Source: Inia geoffrensis (Eukaryota > Chordata > Mammalia > Artiodactyla > Iniidae). Taken from it: a DNA stretch of 64,000 bases. The notes beneath the pieces are model-generated. The model was not told the origin of the DNA and searched no databases. It saw nothing but the letters and a program-made list of their open reading frames with translations. The position numbers and the translations under genes were made by a program. Positions 11,492 to 23,966 of this stretch are shown piece after piece (position 1 is the stretch's first letter; each line of letters opens with the position of its first letter). The stretch is from NCBI GenBank assembly GCA_036417435.1, contig CM070900.1:30171496-30235495 (forward strand). The letters are read 5' to 3'.

Positions 11492-12395
11492 ATGAAAAGG
11501 CAGAGGGCTATGTACCAGATGGAGGAACAAGATAAAACCCCAGAAAATCCACTAAATGAAGTGGAGATAGGCAACCTTCCAGAAAAATAATTCAGAATAA
11601 TGATAGTGAAGATGATCAAGGGCCTCGGAAAAAGAATGGAGGCAAAGATCGAGAAGATGCAAGAAATGTTTAACAAAGACCTAGAAGAATTAAAGAACAA
11701 ACAAACAGAGATGAGCAATAAAATAACTGAAATGAAAACTACACTAGAAGGAATGAATAGCAGAATAACTGAGGCAGAAGAATGGAAAAGTGACCTGGAA
11801 GACAGAATGCTGGAATTCACTGCTGCATAACAGAGTAAAGAAAAAAGAATGAAAAGAAATGAAGACATCCTGAGACCTCTGGGACAACATTAAACACAAC
11901 AACATTCACATTATAGAGGTCCCAGAAGGAGAAGAGAGAGAGAAAGGCCCTGACAAAATATTTGAAGAGATTATGGTCGAAAATTTCCCAAACATGGGAA
12001 AGGAAATAGCCACTCAAATCCAGGAAGCGCAGCGAGTCCCATACAGGATAAACCCAAGGAGAGACACACCGAGACACATAGTAATCAAATTGGCAAAAAG
12101 TAAAGACAAAGGAAAACTATTGAAATCAGCAAGGGAAAAACGACAAATAACATATAATGGAACTCCCATAAGGTTAACAGCTGATTTCTCAGCAGAAACT
12201 CTACAAGCCAGAAGGAAGTGGCATGATACACTTAAAGTGATGAAAGGGAAGAACCTACAACCAAGATTACTCTACCCGGCAAGGATCTCATTGAGATTCA
12301 ATGGAGAAATCAAAACCTTTACAGACAAGCAAAAGCTAAGAGAATTCACCACCACCAAACCAGATCTACAACAAATGCTAAAGGAACTTCTCTAA
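11492..12395 (+). pseudogene. L1 ORF1p (RNA-binding chaperone) pseudogene
   Basis: The frame begins ATG at 11492 and ends at the TAA at 12393-12395, about 300 codons, normal for ORF1p. ORF1p is a trimeric RNA chaperone that coats L1 RNA. The N-terminal part (residues about 50-110) is a charged coiled-coil rich in K, E and M. The C-terminal part (from about 11973) holds the RRM-like and C-terminal domains, including 'EAQRVPYRINPRRDTPRHI', 'REKRQITYNGTPIRLTADFS' and 'NLQPRLLYPARISLRF'. In-frame stops lie at 11588-11590 (where GAA is expected) and 11828-11830 (again expected GAA). A small deletion near 11870 shifts the frame. It is therefore a pseudogene. Confidence 0.9.
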
Positions 12396-12453
12396 GTGGG
12401 AAACACAAGAGAAGAAAAGCACCTACAAAAACAAACCCCAAACAATTAAGAAA

Positions 12454-15400
12454 ACGGTCACAGGAACATACATATTGATCATTACCTTAAACATGAATGA
12501 ATTAAATACTCCAACCAAAAGACACAGGCTTGCTGAATGGATACAAAAACAAGACCCATATATATGCTGTCTACAAGACACCCACTTCAGACCTAGGGAC
12601 ACATACAGACTGAAAGTGAGGGGATGGAAAAAGATATTCCATGCAAATGGAAATCAAAAGAAAGCTGGAGTAGCAATACTCATATCAGATAAAATAGACT
12701 TTACAATAAAGAATGTTACAAGAAACAAGGAAGGACACTACATAATGATCAAGGGAGCAATTCAAGAACAAGATATAACAATTATAAATATATACGCACC
12801 CAACATAGGAGTACCTCAATACATAAGGCAACTGCTAACAGCCGTAAAAGAGGAAATCGACAGTAATCCAATCATAGTGGGGGACATTTAACACCTCAGT
12901 CACACCAATAGAAAGATCATCCAAAATGAAAATAAATAAGTAAACAGAAGCTTTAAATGACACAACAGGCCAGATAGATCTAATTGATATTTATAGGACA
13001 TTCCATCCAAAACCAGCAGATTACACTTTCTTCTCAAGCGCGCATAGAACATTCGCCAGGATAGATCACATCTTTGGTCATAAATCAACCCTCAGTAAAT
13101 TTAAGAAAATTGAAATCATATCAAGCATCTTTTGGGACCACAACGCTATGAGATTAGAAATGAATTACAAGGGGAATAACATAAAAAACACAAACACGTG
13201 GAGGCTAAAGACTACTAAATAACCAACAGATCACTGAAGAAAACAAAGAGGAAATCAAAAAACACCTAGAGACAAATGACAATGAAAACACAACAATCCA
13301 AAACCTATGGGATGCAGCAAAAGCAGTTCTAAGAGGGAAGTTTATAGCTATGCAAGCCTACCTCAAGAAACAAGAAAAATCTCAAATAAACAATCTAACC
13401 ATACACCTAAAGGAACTAGAGAAAGAAGAACAAACAAAACCCAAAGTTAGCAGAAGGAAAGGAATCGTAAAGATCAGAGCAGAAGTAAATGAAATAGAAA
13501 CACAGAAAACAATAGGAAAGATCAATAAAACTAAAAGCTGGTTCTTTGAGAAGATAAACAAAATGGATAAACCATTAGCCAGACTCATCAAGAAAAAGAG
13601 GGAGAGGACTCAAAACAATAAAATCAGAGATGAAAAAGGAGAAGGTACAACAGACACTGCAGAAATACAAAGCATCCTAAGATACTACTACAAGCAACAC
13701 TATGCCAATAAAATGGACAACCTGGAAGAAATGGACAAATTCTTAGAAAGGCATAACCTTCTAAGACTGAAACAGGAAGAAATAGAAAATAGGAACAGAC
13801 CAATCACAAGTAATGAAATTGAAACTGTGATTAAAAATCTTGCAACAAACAAAAGTCCAGTACCAGATGGCTTCACAGGTGAATTCTATCAAACATTTGG
13901 TGAAGAGCTAACACCCACCCTTCTCAAACTCTTCCAAAAAACTGCAGAGGAAGGAACACTCCCAAACTCATTCTATGAGGCCACCAACACCCTGATACCA
14001 AAACCAGACAAAGATACTACAAAAAAAGAAAATTACAGACCAATATCACTGATGAATATAGCTGTAAAAATCCTCAACAAAATACTAGCAAACAGAATCC
14101 AACACAGTAAAAGGATCATATACCATGATCAAGTAGGATTTATCCCAGGGATGCAAGGATTCTTCAATATATGCAGGTCAATCAATGTGATACACCATAT
14201 TAACAAATTGAAGAATAAAAAACATATGATCATCTCAATACATACAGAAAAAGCTTTTGACAAAATTTAGCACCCATTTACGATAAAAACTCTCCAGATA
14301 GTGGACAGAAAGGGAACCTACCTCAACATAATAAAGGCCATATATGACAAACCCACAGCAAACATCCTTCTCAATGGTGAAAAACTGAAAGCATTCCCTC
14401 TAAGATCAGGAACAAGACAAGGATGTCCACTCTCACCATTATTATTCAACATAGTTTTGGAGGTCCTAGCCTCGGCAATCACAGAAGAAAAATAAATAAA
14501 AGGAATCCAAATTGGAAAAGAAGTAAAACTGTCACTGTTTGCAAATGACATGATACTATACATAGAGAATCCTAAAGGTGCCACCAGAAAACTACTAGAG
14601 CTAATCAATGAATTTGGTAAAGATGCAGGATACAACATTAATGCACAGAAATCTCTTGCATTCCTATACACTAATGATGAAAAATGTGAAAGAGAAATTA
14701 GTGAAACACTCCCATTTACCATTGCAACAAAAAGAATAAAATACCTAGGAATAAACCTACCTAGGGAGACAAAAGACCTGTAGGCAGAAAACTATAAGAC
14801 ACTGATGAAAGAAATTAAAGATGATACCAACAGATGGAGAGATATACCATGCTCTTGGATTGGAAGAATCAATACTGTGAAAATGACTGTACTACCCAAA
14901 GCAATCTACAGATTCAATGCAATCCCTATCAAATTACCAATGGCATTTTTTACGGAACAAGAACAAAAAATCTTAAAATTTGTATGGAGCCACAAAAGAC
15001 CCCGAATAGCCAAAGCAGTCCTCAGGGAAAAAAACGGAACTGGAGGAATCGGACTCCCTGACTTCAGACTATACTACAAAGCTACAGTAATGAAGACAAC
15101 ATGGTACTGGCACAAAAACAGAAACATAGATCAATGGAACAAGATAGAAAGCCCATAGGTAAACCCACACGCCTATGGTCAACTAATCTATGACAAAGGA
15201 GGCAAAGAAATAACAATGGAGAAAAAAAAGGTCTCTTCAATAAGTGGTGCTGGGAAAACTGGACAGCTACATGTAAAAGAATGAAATTAGAACACTCCCT
15301 AACAGCAAACACAAAAATAAACTCAAAATGGATTGGAGACCTAAATGTAAGACCAGACACTATAAAATTCTTAGAGGAAAACATAGGAAGAACACTCCTT

Positions 15401-16276
15401 GTCATAAATCACAGCAAAATCATTTTTGGTCCACCTCCTAGAGTAATGGAAATAAAAAGAAAAATAAACAAATGGGATCTAATTAATCTTAAAAGCTTTT
15501 GCACAGCAAATGAAACCATAAACAATCCGAAAAGACAACCCTCAGAATGGGAGGAAATATTTGCAAACGAATCAACTGACAAAGGATTAATCTCCCAAAT
15601 ATATAAACAGCTCATGCAGCTCAATATTAAAGAAACAAACAACGCAATCCAAAAATGGGCAAAAGACCTAAATAGACATTTCTCCAAGAAGACATACAGA
15701 TAGCCAAGAAGCATGTGAAAAGCTGCTCAACATCACTAATTATTAGAGAAATGCAAATCAAAACTACAATGAAGTATCACCTCACACCAGTCAGAATGGG
15801 CTTCATCAGAAAATCTACAAACAACAAATGCTGGAGAGGATGTGGAGAAAAGGGAACCCTCTTGCACTGTTGGTGGGAATGTAAACCAATACAGCCATAT
15901 GGAGAACAGTATGGAGGTTCCTTAAAAAACTAAAAATAGAATTACCATATGATCCAGCAATTCCACTGCTGGGCATATATCCAGAGAAAACCATAATTCA
16001 AAAAGACACATGCACCCCAATGTTCACTGCAGTACTATTTACAATAGCCAGGTCATGGAAGCAACCTAAATGCCCATCAACAGACAAATGGATAAAGAAG
16101 AAGTGGTACATATACAATGGAATATTACTCAGCCACAAAAATAAAGGAAATTGGTCATTTGTTGATACGTGGATGGATCTAGAGACTGTCATACAGAGTG
16201 AAGTAAGTCAGAAAGAAAAAAACAAATATTGTATATTAACGCATGTATGTGGAACCTAGAAAAATGGTACAGATGA
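12454..16276 (+). pseudogene. L1 ORF2p (endonuclease/reverse transcriptase) pseudogene
   Basis: The span is about 1274 codons, the normal ORF2p length. The expected start ATG is ACG at 12454. The endonuclease domain (12475-13200) is recognisable, but the catalytic Glu in the usual QETHF motif is Asp here (QDTHF, codon 12577-12579). A one-base insertion near 12888 creates a stop at 12889-12891. The reverse transcriptase domain follows: an uninterrupted piece at 13350-14270 contains the '[14 protein letters not shown]' and '[19 protein letters not shown]' blocks, with a stop at 14268-14270. The FADD catalytic motif reads FAND (Asp codon changed at 14544-14546). The C-terminal part has Cys-rich '[18 protein letters not shown]'. 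Multiple further stops are present. Confidence 0.92.
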
Positions 16277-16478
16277 ACTGGTTTGCAGGGCAGAAATAGA
16301 GACACAGATGTAGAGAACAAACGTATGGACACCAAGAGGGGAAAGCGGCGGGGGGTGTGGGTGGGATGAACTGGGAGATTCGGATTGACATGTATACACT
16401 GCTGTGTATAAAATGGATCACTAATAAGGACCTGCTGTATAAAAAAAAAAAAAAAAGAAAAAAAAACCGAAGCAAATA

Positions 16479-17226
16479 GCAAAACAGTGATCCTGGCATA
16501 AAGACAGATATATATAGACCAACTGAAAAGAATACAGAACCCAGAAATAAACCCTCACATAAATGGTCATATGATTTTTAACGAGGTTGTCAAGACCATT
16601 CAGTAGGGAAAGGAGAGCCTTTTTTTTACAAATAATGTTGGGAAACTAGGTGTGCACATATGAAAGAATGAAAATGGACCCTTTCCTTACACTATATATA
16701 AGTATTAAGTCAAAATGGATCAAAGACATAAATGTAAGAGTAAATTTTTACATTTCTTAGAAGATGATATAAGGGGAAAACTTCATGATATTGGATTTGG
16801 TAAAGATTTCTTAGATTAAACACCACAAGCTTGATAGGCAACAGAAGAAAAAATTAGACAAATTGTACTCCAAAGGCTTTGTATATAAAGGATACTGTCA
16901 ACAAAGTGAAAAGGCAACCCACAAAATGGGAGAAAATATTTGTAAATCATATATCAGATAAAGGATTAATATCCAGAATATATATAGAACTCTTAGAACT
17001 CTGCAACAACAAAAACAGTATTTTAAAAAATGGGCAGGGCTTCCCTGGTGGCGCAGTGGTTGAGAGTCCGCCTGCTGATGCAGGGGATGCGGGTTTGCGC
17101 CCCGGTCCGGGAGGGTCCCACATGACGCGGAGCAGCTGGGCCCGTGAGCCATGGCCGCTGAGCCTGCGCGTCCGGAGCCTGTGCTCCACAGCGGGAGAGG
17201 CCACAGCAGTGAGAGGCCCGCGTACC

Positions 17227-17268
<42 letters not shown>

Positions 17269-17960
17269 CTTCAATAGACGTTATCTCCAAAGAAGATACA
17301 CAAATGGCTAATAAACATATGAAAAGATGACCAACATCACTAATTATTAGGGGAATGAAAATCAAAATCATAATGAGATACTACTTTAGACCCACTGGAA
17401 TGGCCACTACCAAAAAAAAAAAAAAAACCGAGCGTTGGTGAGAAGGTGGAGAAATGAGATATCTGAACGTCTCTGTTTACAGTAACATTATTCACAATAG
17501 CCAAAATGTGGAAACAAAGTAGCCATTGATAGATGAATGGATAAACAAAATGTACACACACACACAGAGGAATATTATTCGAAAGGAAGGAAATTCCGAC
17601 ACATAAAAGAACAACATGGATGAACTCTGAAGACACTATGCTAAGTGAAATATGCCAGTCATAAAGGGAGAAATAGTGTGTGATTCCACTTACATGAAAT
17701 ACCTAAAGTAGTCAAATTCATAGAGGCAGAAAGTAGAATGGTGGCTGCCAGGGACTGGGGATGAGGGTAATGGGGGGTTAGTATTTAATGAGTACAAAGT
17801 TTCAGTTTGGGAAGATTAAAAAGTTAGGGAGACGGATGACGGTGATGGCTGCACAGTGACAGAAATGTACTGACACTGAATTCCATGCTTAGTTACCAGC
17901 ACTTGGTTAAAATGGTAAATTTCATGTTATGCGTGTATTACCACAATAAAATAAACACGC
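16479..17960 (+). mobile_element. Older L1 3' fragment, internally deleted
   Basis: Directly after the younger L1 tail, 'ctggcataaagacagatata' begins an ORF2 3' region of an older L1, with a typical MA-type 3' end ('aatggtaaatttcatgttat' and 'ttaccacaataaaataaa'). An internal deletion sits near 17400-17480, at an A-run. Reading frames are destroyed. A CHR SINE interrupts it at 17037-17258. Confidence 0.8.
17037..17258 (+). mobile_element. CHR SINE, plus strand, inside old L1
   Basis: It begins 'gggcttccctggtggcgcag' with an intact A-box-like 'tggcgcagtggttgagag' and a B-box-like 'gggtttgcgccccggtcc', and ends '...gcccgcgtaccgc' with about 30 A. Target-site duplications are 'aaaaaatgggca' at 17025-17036 and 'aaaaaagggca' at about 17253-17263. 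The insertion splits the old L1 text 'aaatgggcaaagaac'. Confidence 0.95.
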
Positions 17961-18985
17961 ACCGTATAAGCAAACACCTGATTCCAGACCAGTTTAAATC
18001 CTAGGATTCATCCATTGGAACGATGATCTTCTCTGGGTCACTAAGTAGATCTCAAACTTAGGGTCCTAGAGTGGGGCCAGGTTGGGTGAAGAAAGCACAT
18101 TGTGTTTGCTGTTGATTGTTTGTGTTTGTTTTTTTCGTCTCCTCCTATCCTCTTCTAGTTCTAGCTGTCCAGGGTTGAAGTCTGAAAGGGAGGAGAGAGG
18201 CATAAGGGCCGATTTTAACGGAATAAGCCAGTCAATTCTGGCAGGGATGTTTCATGTCTTGTTCTGGCTTGGTCTGACCTGACTGCGTGTGGTGGCCTCT
18301 GCTGGGATTTGGTTTCCAGGTGTGGTGTGCTCTTCCAAGATTTCTCTCACTCTGCTTGGCTCTGCTCCCACTGCAGTCCTGTAGCAAGACTGCTAATTCT
18401 GTAACTCAGCAAGTATCCAGGCAGGGAGTGAGATGCCAACCTCTCTTTAATGTTGCCTGTAATCTACTTCAAAATATTTCAGTGTAGACCGTGGGATATA
18501 ATGGCTTGTGTACTGAATTCACTCTCTTGGAAACATTAGTTTACATTTTATGCACTTTAATCAGAAATGCATAGTCCACTGAAGACTAGCTACCATCTGA
18601 AGACTTCCATCAGGGATCCATGGATGGCTAAGACAAGTATTGTAAATATCCCTGCATAGATCTTCACTAGAGGATTTCTTAACTAGGATAAAGTGTTTGA
18701 AAATAAGCTTTTACTTATGAAGAGTAAAGTGTAACTCTGGGGGTGGCTAAAATGTCTGCCCTTGCATAAACAGGGTGAAACAGAAAGAATACGGCCACCC
18801 TCACAGCGTAACATAATTAAGAGAAATATCTTTAGTCCATAACCCTATATTCCCTCCTGCCCTTCCCCCATTTCAAACCCATAGAAGGATTGTTAACTTG
18901 ATTCAATTAGAACACTAGGTGATCATGCCATCAGAGCGCTGTTGCAAATTCTTCATGCAACCACTTGTCAAAATACCTAATAGAG
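17961..18985. other. Unique non-coding DNA
   Basis: No supported gene. Pyrimidine-rich text around 18120-18160 and two short open frames at 18082-18282 and 18287-18487 have no recognisable protein content. Confidence 0.5.
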
Positions 18986-19130
18986 TGGGAATTCCTCAAG
19001 CTTACAGAAAAGGACGAATGGCTATCTTTGTCTGCTTGCTAATAAAGTTTGCATGAGTTGCAAAAGTTGTTGCAAGCACATAGTAGGTGCTCAATCATGT
19101 TTGTTGAATAAATGAATTGCATAGGAATGT
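18986..19130 (+). repeat. L2-like 3' tail
   Basis: 'gcaagcacatagtaggtgct' followed by 'caatcatgtttgttgaataa' matches the classic end of L2-type elements. The upstream part is too decayed to place. Confidence 0.55.
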
Positions 19131-20374
19131 TAAAATACCTACTACTTTTTTTGTTTGCAAATGAGGGTGGTCTGAGAATTGAGCAGTTAGGAAAAATTTA
19201 TAAAGTGAAATCTAGTACAAAGTGACAATTGGCTGTAGCTAGCTAGCTGAATACGTAGATAGATAATTGAATGGTTTCATTGTTGCTTCTGTCAGTTTGT
19301 AATGGTTAAAGAGTTCATGTACCATTCTCTTTACATTCTTAACCTCTTCTTAGGGTTGGGAATAATGCATCCTCTTGTAACACATTCCATAGGACACCAA
19401 GTTAAGTATCTCCCTTGAGCCCAATTACACCCTCTTGCAAACAGGAACCCTGCTACTCTCCTGGAGTCATGGAATCTCAGAGGAATAGCAGCTGCACTAG
19501 CAGCTGTAATGCTGAATAGAACCTTAATAGCCTAGGAGGCCAGTGAACAATGAATTAAAATAAACCAACTATAATTAGTAATAAAAGCCTTAAAATAACT
19601 GTACTCATGAGATAGTACTGGTCATATCCTTGCTGTGTTCTGGAAATAATAGAATTATTTTTTTCACCAATGTAACTACAATGGTAATTAAAAGCTGATT
19701 TAGGATCAAAGGCAACCTCAAGGTTATAAACATAAGTCCGCTGGCTCTGAAAGTGTAAGTATCTAGTCCATTTCACATCTTTACCTTTTAAAAAGCAAGT
19801 GGTAAGGGGCTTTTGGAGCTTGTTTTTAAAAAAATATGAGCAAAATCAGCTAACAAGTGAAGCAAGTCACTCATTTTTTTTTTTTCCCAAAAAGGTCTTG
19901 GGGAGAGAGGACACAAGGCATCCTGTGGGGGGTGGGGGGGGGAACGTTTGTTTACACTGTGTTCTCTATCTGGATAAGGAATGTTCTAATTGCTAATCTC
20001 CATGATATAACACATGAAAGAAATTTGGAAATGGTGATGAATAATGTAGGCAAAAGTAGTTGGATGATGCTAAGCTGAAGAGGTGAGATTTGGTTAGGGT
20101 GAGAAAGTTATACCCGTTTCTGTGTGGTACAAATACCTACGGTTGTAGTTCTCTGTTTCATAATCATTTATTGTCATATATTTAAAAACTGTATAATTGA
20201 TGAAATTATCATCTCTAGATACAAGCAGGAAACCCTAGCAGTGAGAATGTATCAAAATCATTTAGGGCAATGTTAAAAAAAAAATATGTCGTATTAGATA
20301 CAGTGTTTTGGAATCAGCAATAATATTGTACTAACAGGGAGTTTCCAAAGGAAACACAGGGTAATCTCAGGTGG
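19131..20374. other. Unique non-coding DNA
   Basis: No gene is seen. Noted items are a 'tagctagctagctg' stretch near 19236 and a G-rich patch at 19925-19942. Confidence 0.5.
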
Positions 20375-20720
20375 CTGGTACTGGAAATAGTGAGCAAAAC
20401 AAAGTCTTGTCCTCATGGAGTTCACAGTCCAGTGTGAGAGACAGACATTAATCCACTAAGGACACTGATCCACGTACAATGACAATGCTAAGTGCTACAC
20501 ACAGAAGTCCAGGGGGCCAGAAAAATGTAGGGCAGAAGAATTAGCCTACTTAGCAGAAGGCAGAGAGGTAGTCAGAGGACGAATCCCTGAAGGAGAGCTC
20601 TTTGCTGAGATATGTAACATGACTACTAGGTAAAGGGGCCATGAAGAGGGACAGGAGGTGGACAGGAGTCGGGTGATTTCACCCTGTGCAAAAAAGTTCC
20701 ACGGCTAAAGGTAACATGGC
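20375..20720 (+). repeat. Ancient interspersed repeat (L2-like)
   Basis: 'aatagtgagcaaaacaaagt', 'cctcatggagttcacagtcc', 'gagagacagacattaatcc' and 'gacaatgctaagtgctac' follow the order of an ancient mammalian repeat also seen at 6225 and 21080. Highly diverged; the family name is tentative. Confidence 0.5.
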
Positions 20721-20829
20721 AGGTAAGAGTGACTTACAAAAAGCCACTTTTTTCCCATAACAAAGGTGTTTTGAAAGTGTGCTGATTCTGTTAATCAGGA
20801 ATGGCCAATCTATGACATGAGTATTTCCT

Positions 20830-21062
20830 CTTCTCTATACTGTGCTGCTGACATCCTTTACTGTGTTGAGACATAGCCCCAGAATCTTTCTACACATAGC
20901 AATCCAGGGATTCACCAAAGCAAGCAACACCCTATTTGTTAGCCCTATCACAGAAGGAAGGAAAGAGTCTTGACTAATCCGTAGTTCCCCAAGGTCTAAG
21001 TGCCTTTCATATGCTAAGTCCTCAATAAACATTGAGTAACTCAAAGCACAACGGAAGATCAT
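20830..21062. repeat. L2-like fragment
   Basis: The text 'ctttcatatgctaagtcctc' followed by 'aataaacattgagtaactc' resembles an L2 3' end. The 75 codon minus-strand frame that covers it is not a gene. Confidence 0.45.
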
Positions 21063-21079
21063 GAACTATGACAGTGACA

Positions 21080-21935
21080 AGATCATAAGCTATGACGTAT
21101 TAATTTATTCGTTAAAAAATATTATTGAGCAGCTACCAACTGCTAAACATTTTTTTTTTTTCTGGTTCCAATGGATAGACTCACAATCAAGACAGATAAA
21201 AGGGGATAGAATCACAATCAAGACAGAAAAAGTCTTTAATCTTATGAAGGATATATATGTTAATGGGGTCAAAAGAGATCACAGCAATGTAATTAAATCA
21301 ATAAACAAAAATGGTAGATTGCGTAAATGCTCTAACGATAATAAATGGATTGATGACAGAACAACATATGTTGTTCAAAAAAGCCCTCTCGGGCTTCCCT
21401 GGTGGCGCAGTGGTTGAGAGTCCGCCTGCCGCTGCAGGGGACACAGGTTCGTACCCCGGTCCAGGAAGATCCCACGTGCCGCGTAACGGCTAGGCCCGTG
21501 AGCCATGGCCGCTGGGCCTGCACGTCTGGAGCCTGTGCTCCGCAACGGGAGAGGCCACAACAGTGAGAGGCCGGCGTAACGCAAAAAAAAAAAAAAAAAA
21601 AAAAAAAGCCCTCTCTAATTAGGTAATATTTGAACTGAGACCTGAAGGATGAGGACAAGTGCCCTCTGTTGAGGCACAGACAAAGAGATGCCAGACATAG
21701 AAATCTCAGGGTGAAGAAGGGCTGGGATATTCCAGGAAAAAGCAGCAGCTCACATTGGCTGGAGAGTGGTGAGCGAGCAGGACAGAGGTGTGTCAGGGGG
21801 CTGGAGGGCTAAGCAAGTTATGCAGGGCTGTTTAGGTCCAGGTGAAGAGGTTAGATTTTCTTCTGAGACCAAGGGGAAGTGAATAAAGAGTTTTAGGCAG
21901 GGGAATGACATATTTCACAAGGATCACTCCAAATG
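21080..21935 (+). repeat. Ancient interspersed repeat, split by a CHR SINE
   Basis: The left part has 'tattgagcagctaccaactg'. The right part (21616-21935) has 'tttgaactgagacctgaagg', 'gctgggatattccagg', 'ggctggagagtggtgagc' and 'ggcaggggaatgacatattt' then 'aaggatcactcc'. This is the motif order of an old, common mammalian repeat. A local direct repeat 'tcacaatcaagacaga' occurs at about 21180 and 21211. Confidence 0.55.
21391..21607 (+). mobile_element. CHR SINE, plus strand
   Basis: This is a complete short-type CHR SINE with A-box-like 'tggcgcagtggttgagag' and B-box-like 'ggttcgtaccccggtcc', ending 'gccggcgtaacgc' and about 25 A. Target-site duplications 'aaaaaagccctctc' at 21377-21390 and 21602-21615 are perfect. 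It sits inside an ancient repeat. Confidence 0.96.
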
Positions 21936-22974
21936 TTTGATGTAGAAGAACTGCACTGCAGAGGCGCAAGCATGATAGCAGGAAAATATACCCTGATCAC
22001 CAGTGATCACATGGGCTCTGTAAACAGAAAAAGTGTCTCTGTTTTGGCTGCAAGGGATAAATGAAAGAAAGCAGAACAAACATGTCAACATACTGAGGTG
22101 AAAAAGAAACATCTGCCAGAAAAATATTATGGCATGATCAAGTTATCTAACAGAAACAAAGTAAGCAAAAAATGTATGAACAAATGAGTGAATGAATAAA
22201 TGAGCAAATCAAACCCAAACATGAACTGAGGCATTTGTTCATACAAGGCATCACAGGTAGAATACCTAGCTTCACAAAGGTGCTTTTGATACTAACTATA
22301 ACTTGTAACATGATCCTATCCTTAATTCCCATTCCATCAGGCAAATATTTTCGTATTTATATATAGGCATATTGCTTTGAACGTCATATTTATCTATCAC
22401 CTGGCATCAAAAAAAAGTGCATGCTTCAGGTTAACTTTTTACTGGAACTACAAAGGAAATTCTTCTAATGATATTCTGATTGATGTCAAGGAACACACTG
22501 TTTTAATTCATTCCAACTGTGAAAATTTGTGTTCATTTCTTTTCCCCACCAGAGAGTGTACCTTCTGCTTGTGGCCACCTGATTCCTGACACTAGGTTAT
22601 CCACAGTCACGATTTCACCTGGATCCCTGATTTTTGACCTTGGCTTTTGGACCTCTCCCATTTCTTACCAAAAGAGTAGTACTCTTTTGGCTTCTGACCT
22701 AAGCTTTTCTCATTAGCAGGCACTAATGAGCACTTCAGTCCAAGCAGAAAGAAGACCTCGTCACACTTCTACTTCTCTTGGAACTTACGTACTGCCAGGC
22801 CTCACTACAAATCCAAAGAACGTTGGGATCAAAATATATTTACAGACTTGTCATCACACAAATAAAAGGTTCTGCTTTGGATATATCTTACAAACTCAGC
22901 AGAAGCCCACAGCATTTGAGTCAAACAAATTTCTACCTTTTTTCACCGTACCTTTCATAGAGTTACTGGAATAA
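21936..22974. other. Unique non-coding DNA
   Basis: No gene or mobile element is recognisable. Open frames here are short and start without context. Confidence 0.5.
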
Positions 22975-23225
22975 ATGAACATCCAACATATTTAAAGTAT
23001 CTATTGTGTTCCAGACACTATTCTGTTTACCATCTATTTCCTGACTTAAGCATGATAACAAGGTCAAAAGATGGTCTCTATTATACTTCTCAGTTTACAG
23101 GTTGAGAAACTATAAACTGAATATGTTAAATGGCTGGGCAGTATTTCACAGTTAGAAGAATGGTCAACACAGATTTCATCTCAAGCCTGTATTGCTCTAA
23201 AACACTCACCCTTACTTAGCTACTA
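22975..23225 (-). repeat. MIR SINE fragment, minus strand
   Basis: The order 'ctattgtgttccagacacta', 'tctcagtttacaggttgaga' and 'tttcacagttagaagaatgg' is MIR read in reverse: tail, then the 'cagtttcctcat' core, then the cacacagct-like segment. Diverged but typical. Confidence 0.6.
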
Positions 23226-23745
23226 GCTAGATTGTCATCCAGGAAAGAAGTGAAATGCTTATTCCCCCATGCTATATACCATGCTTTATTCTTTTGTTTA
23301 AAAAAGATTTAATTTATGCCATAACACAAAAATAGGATGTTTTAAGGAAAAAAATTCATGTATGAGTTTAAAGCTTAATTATTATTATACCAGCTTATCT
23401 AGACAAAAAAAGATTTAAAGTATTAATAACAACATTAATTTTCCCCACAGATTATTTTGGGATTGACATAATGTCAAACAGCAGGCCAGCTCTTCAAATT
23501 ATCAATCACCAATTCTTAAGAAAAGTGTCTAAAACCCAAGTTACACCTTTAATATATTCAACTGAATTTTAGCATCATGGCTAACTTTTCTCACTCGAGT
23601 GACTTATCTTTCATTCTGTCTCTAAACATGATGGGAAAATGTTTATTTTCAAACAAGATGTTATAAAATTTGCAGAATATTGGAAATTCTGCTTCATGGC
23701 TAGAAAACTCAGTTTCTTTAATAATTCAAACCTCTGTCTTCCTAG
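23226..23745. other. Unique AT-rich DNA
   Basis: Nothing identifiable. The end of this stretch (23712-23745) is pyrimidine-rich and finishes 'cctctgtcttcctag', a splice-acceptor-like sequence discussed with the next entry. Confidence 0.45.
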
Positions 23746-23966
23746 GTGGGCTTTGCAATTGCAATGAAAAGTTAGGAAGCATGAGACTGCCTACCTTCCC
23801 CAGGAGGCAAACTCTTAGCACACCGATCAGAACATTTTCCTCTTTGACTTCAATGGATCAATACTACGGAGGCTGCCAAAGTATCTACCCAACAGAGGAC
23901 TCCATTTCAGAATTCACCAATGAAAAGTCTTCAGACACAGCAACTGAGAATATCTGCAACTCATAA
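23746..23966 (+). other. Possible terminal coding exon (unproven)
   Basis: After the acceptor-like 'cctctgtcttcctag' an open frame of 72 codons begins at 23748 and ends at TAA 23964-23966. The predicted peptide is polar and Ser/Thr-rich, with segments 'RLPTFPRRQTLSTPIRTF' and 'NEKSSDTATENICNS'. It could be a cytoplasmic C-terminus, but I do not recognise a family. AATAAA occurs in the downstream text near 24430. A frame of this length is common by chance in 64 kb, so this is only a candidate. Confidence 0.15.

Larger units (their letters stand above)
10590..16465 (+). mobile_element. Near full-length LINE-1, plus strand, inactive
   Basis: The element starts 'tggaaccaagatggcagag', a typical L1 5' UTR beginning, and ends in a poly(A) tract at 16440-16465. 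In order it shows a 5' UTR of about 900 bases, an ORF1 relic, a short spacer, an ORF2 relic and a short 3' UTR. The total is about 5.9 kb, close to a complete mammalian L1. Stops and frameshifts in both ORFs and an altered reverse transcriptase catalytic site show that it cannot move. No clear target-site duplication is visible. The right side abuts an older L1 fragment. Confidence 0.93.

Noticed and set aside
21391..21607. tRNA gene from A-box and B-box matches
   Set aside because: The promoter boxes belong to a tRNA-derived SINE with poly(A) and target-site duplications; there is no cloverleaf tRNA. The same holds for the other CHR copies.
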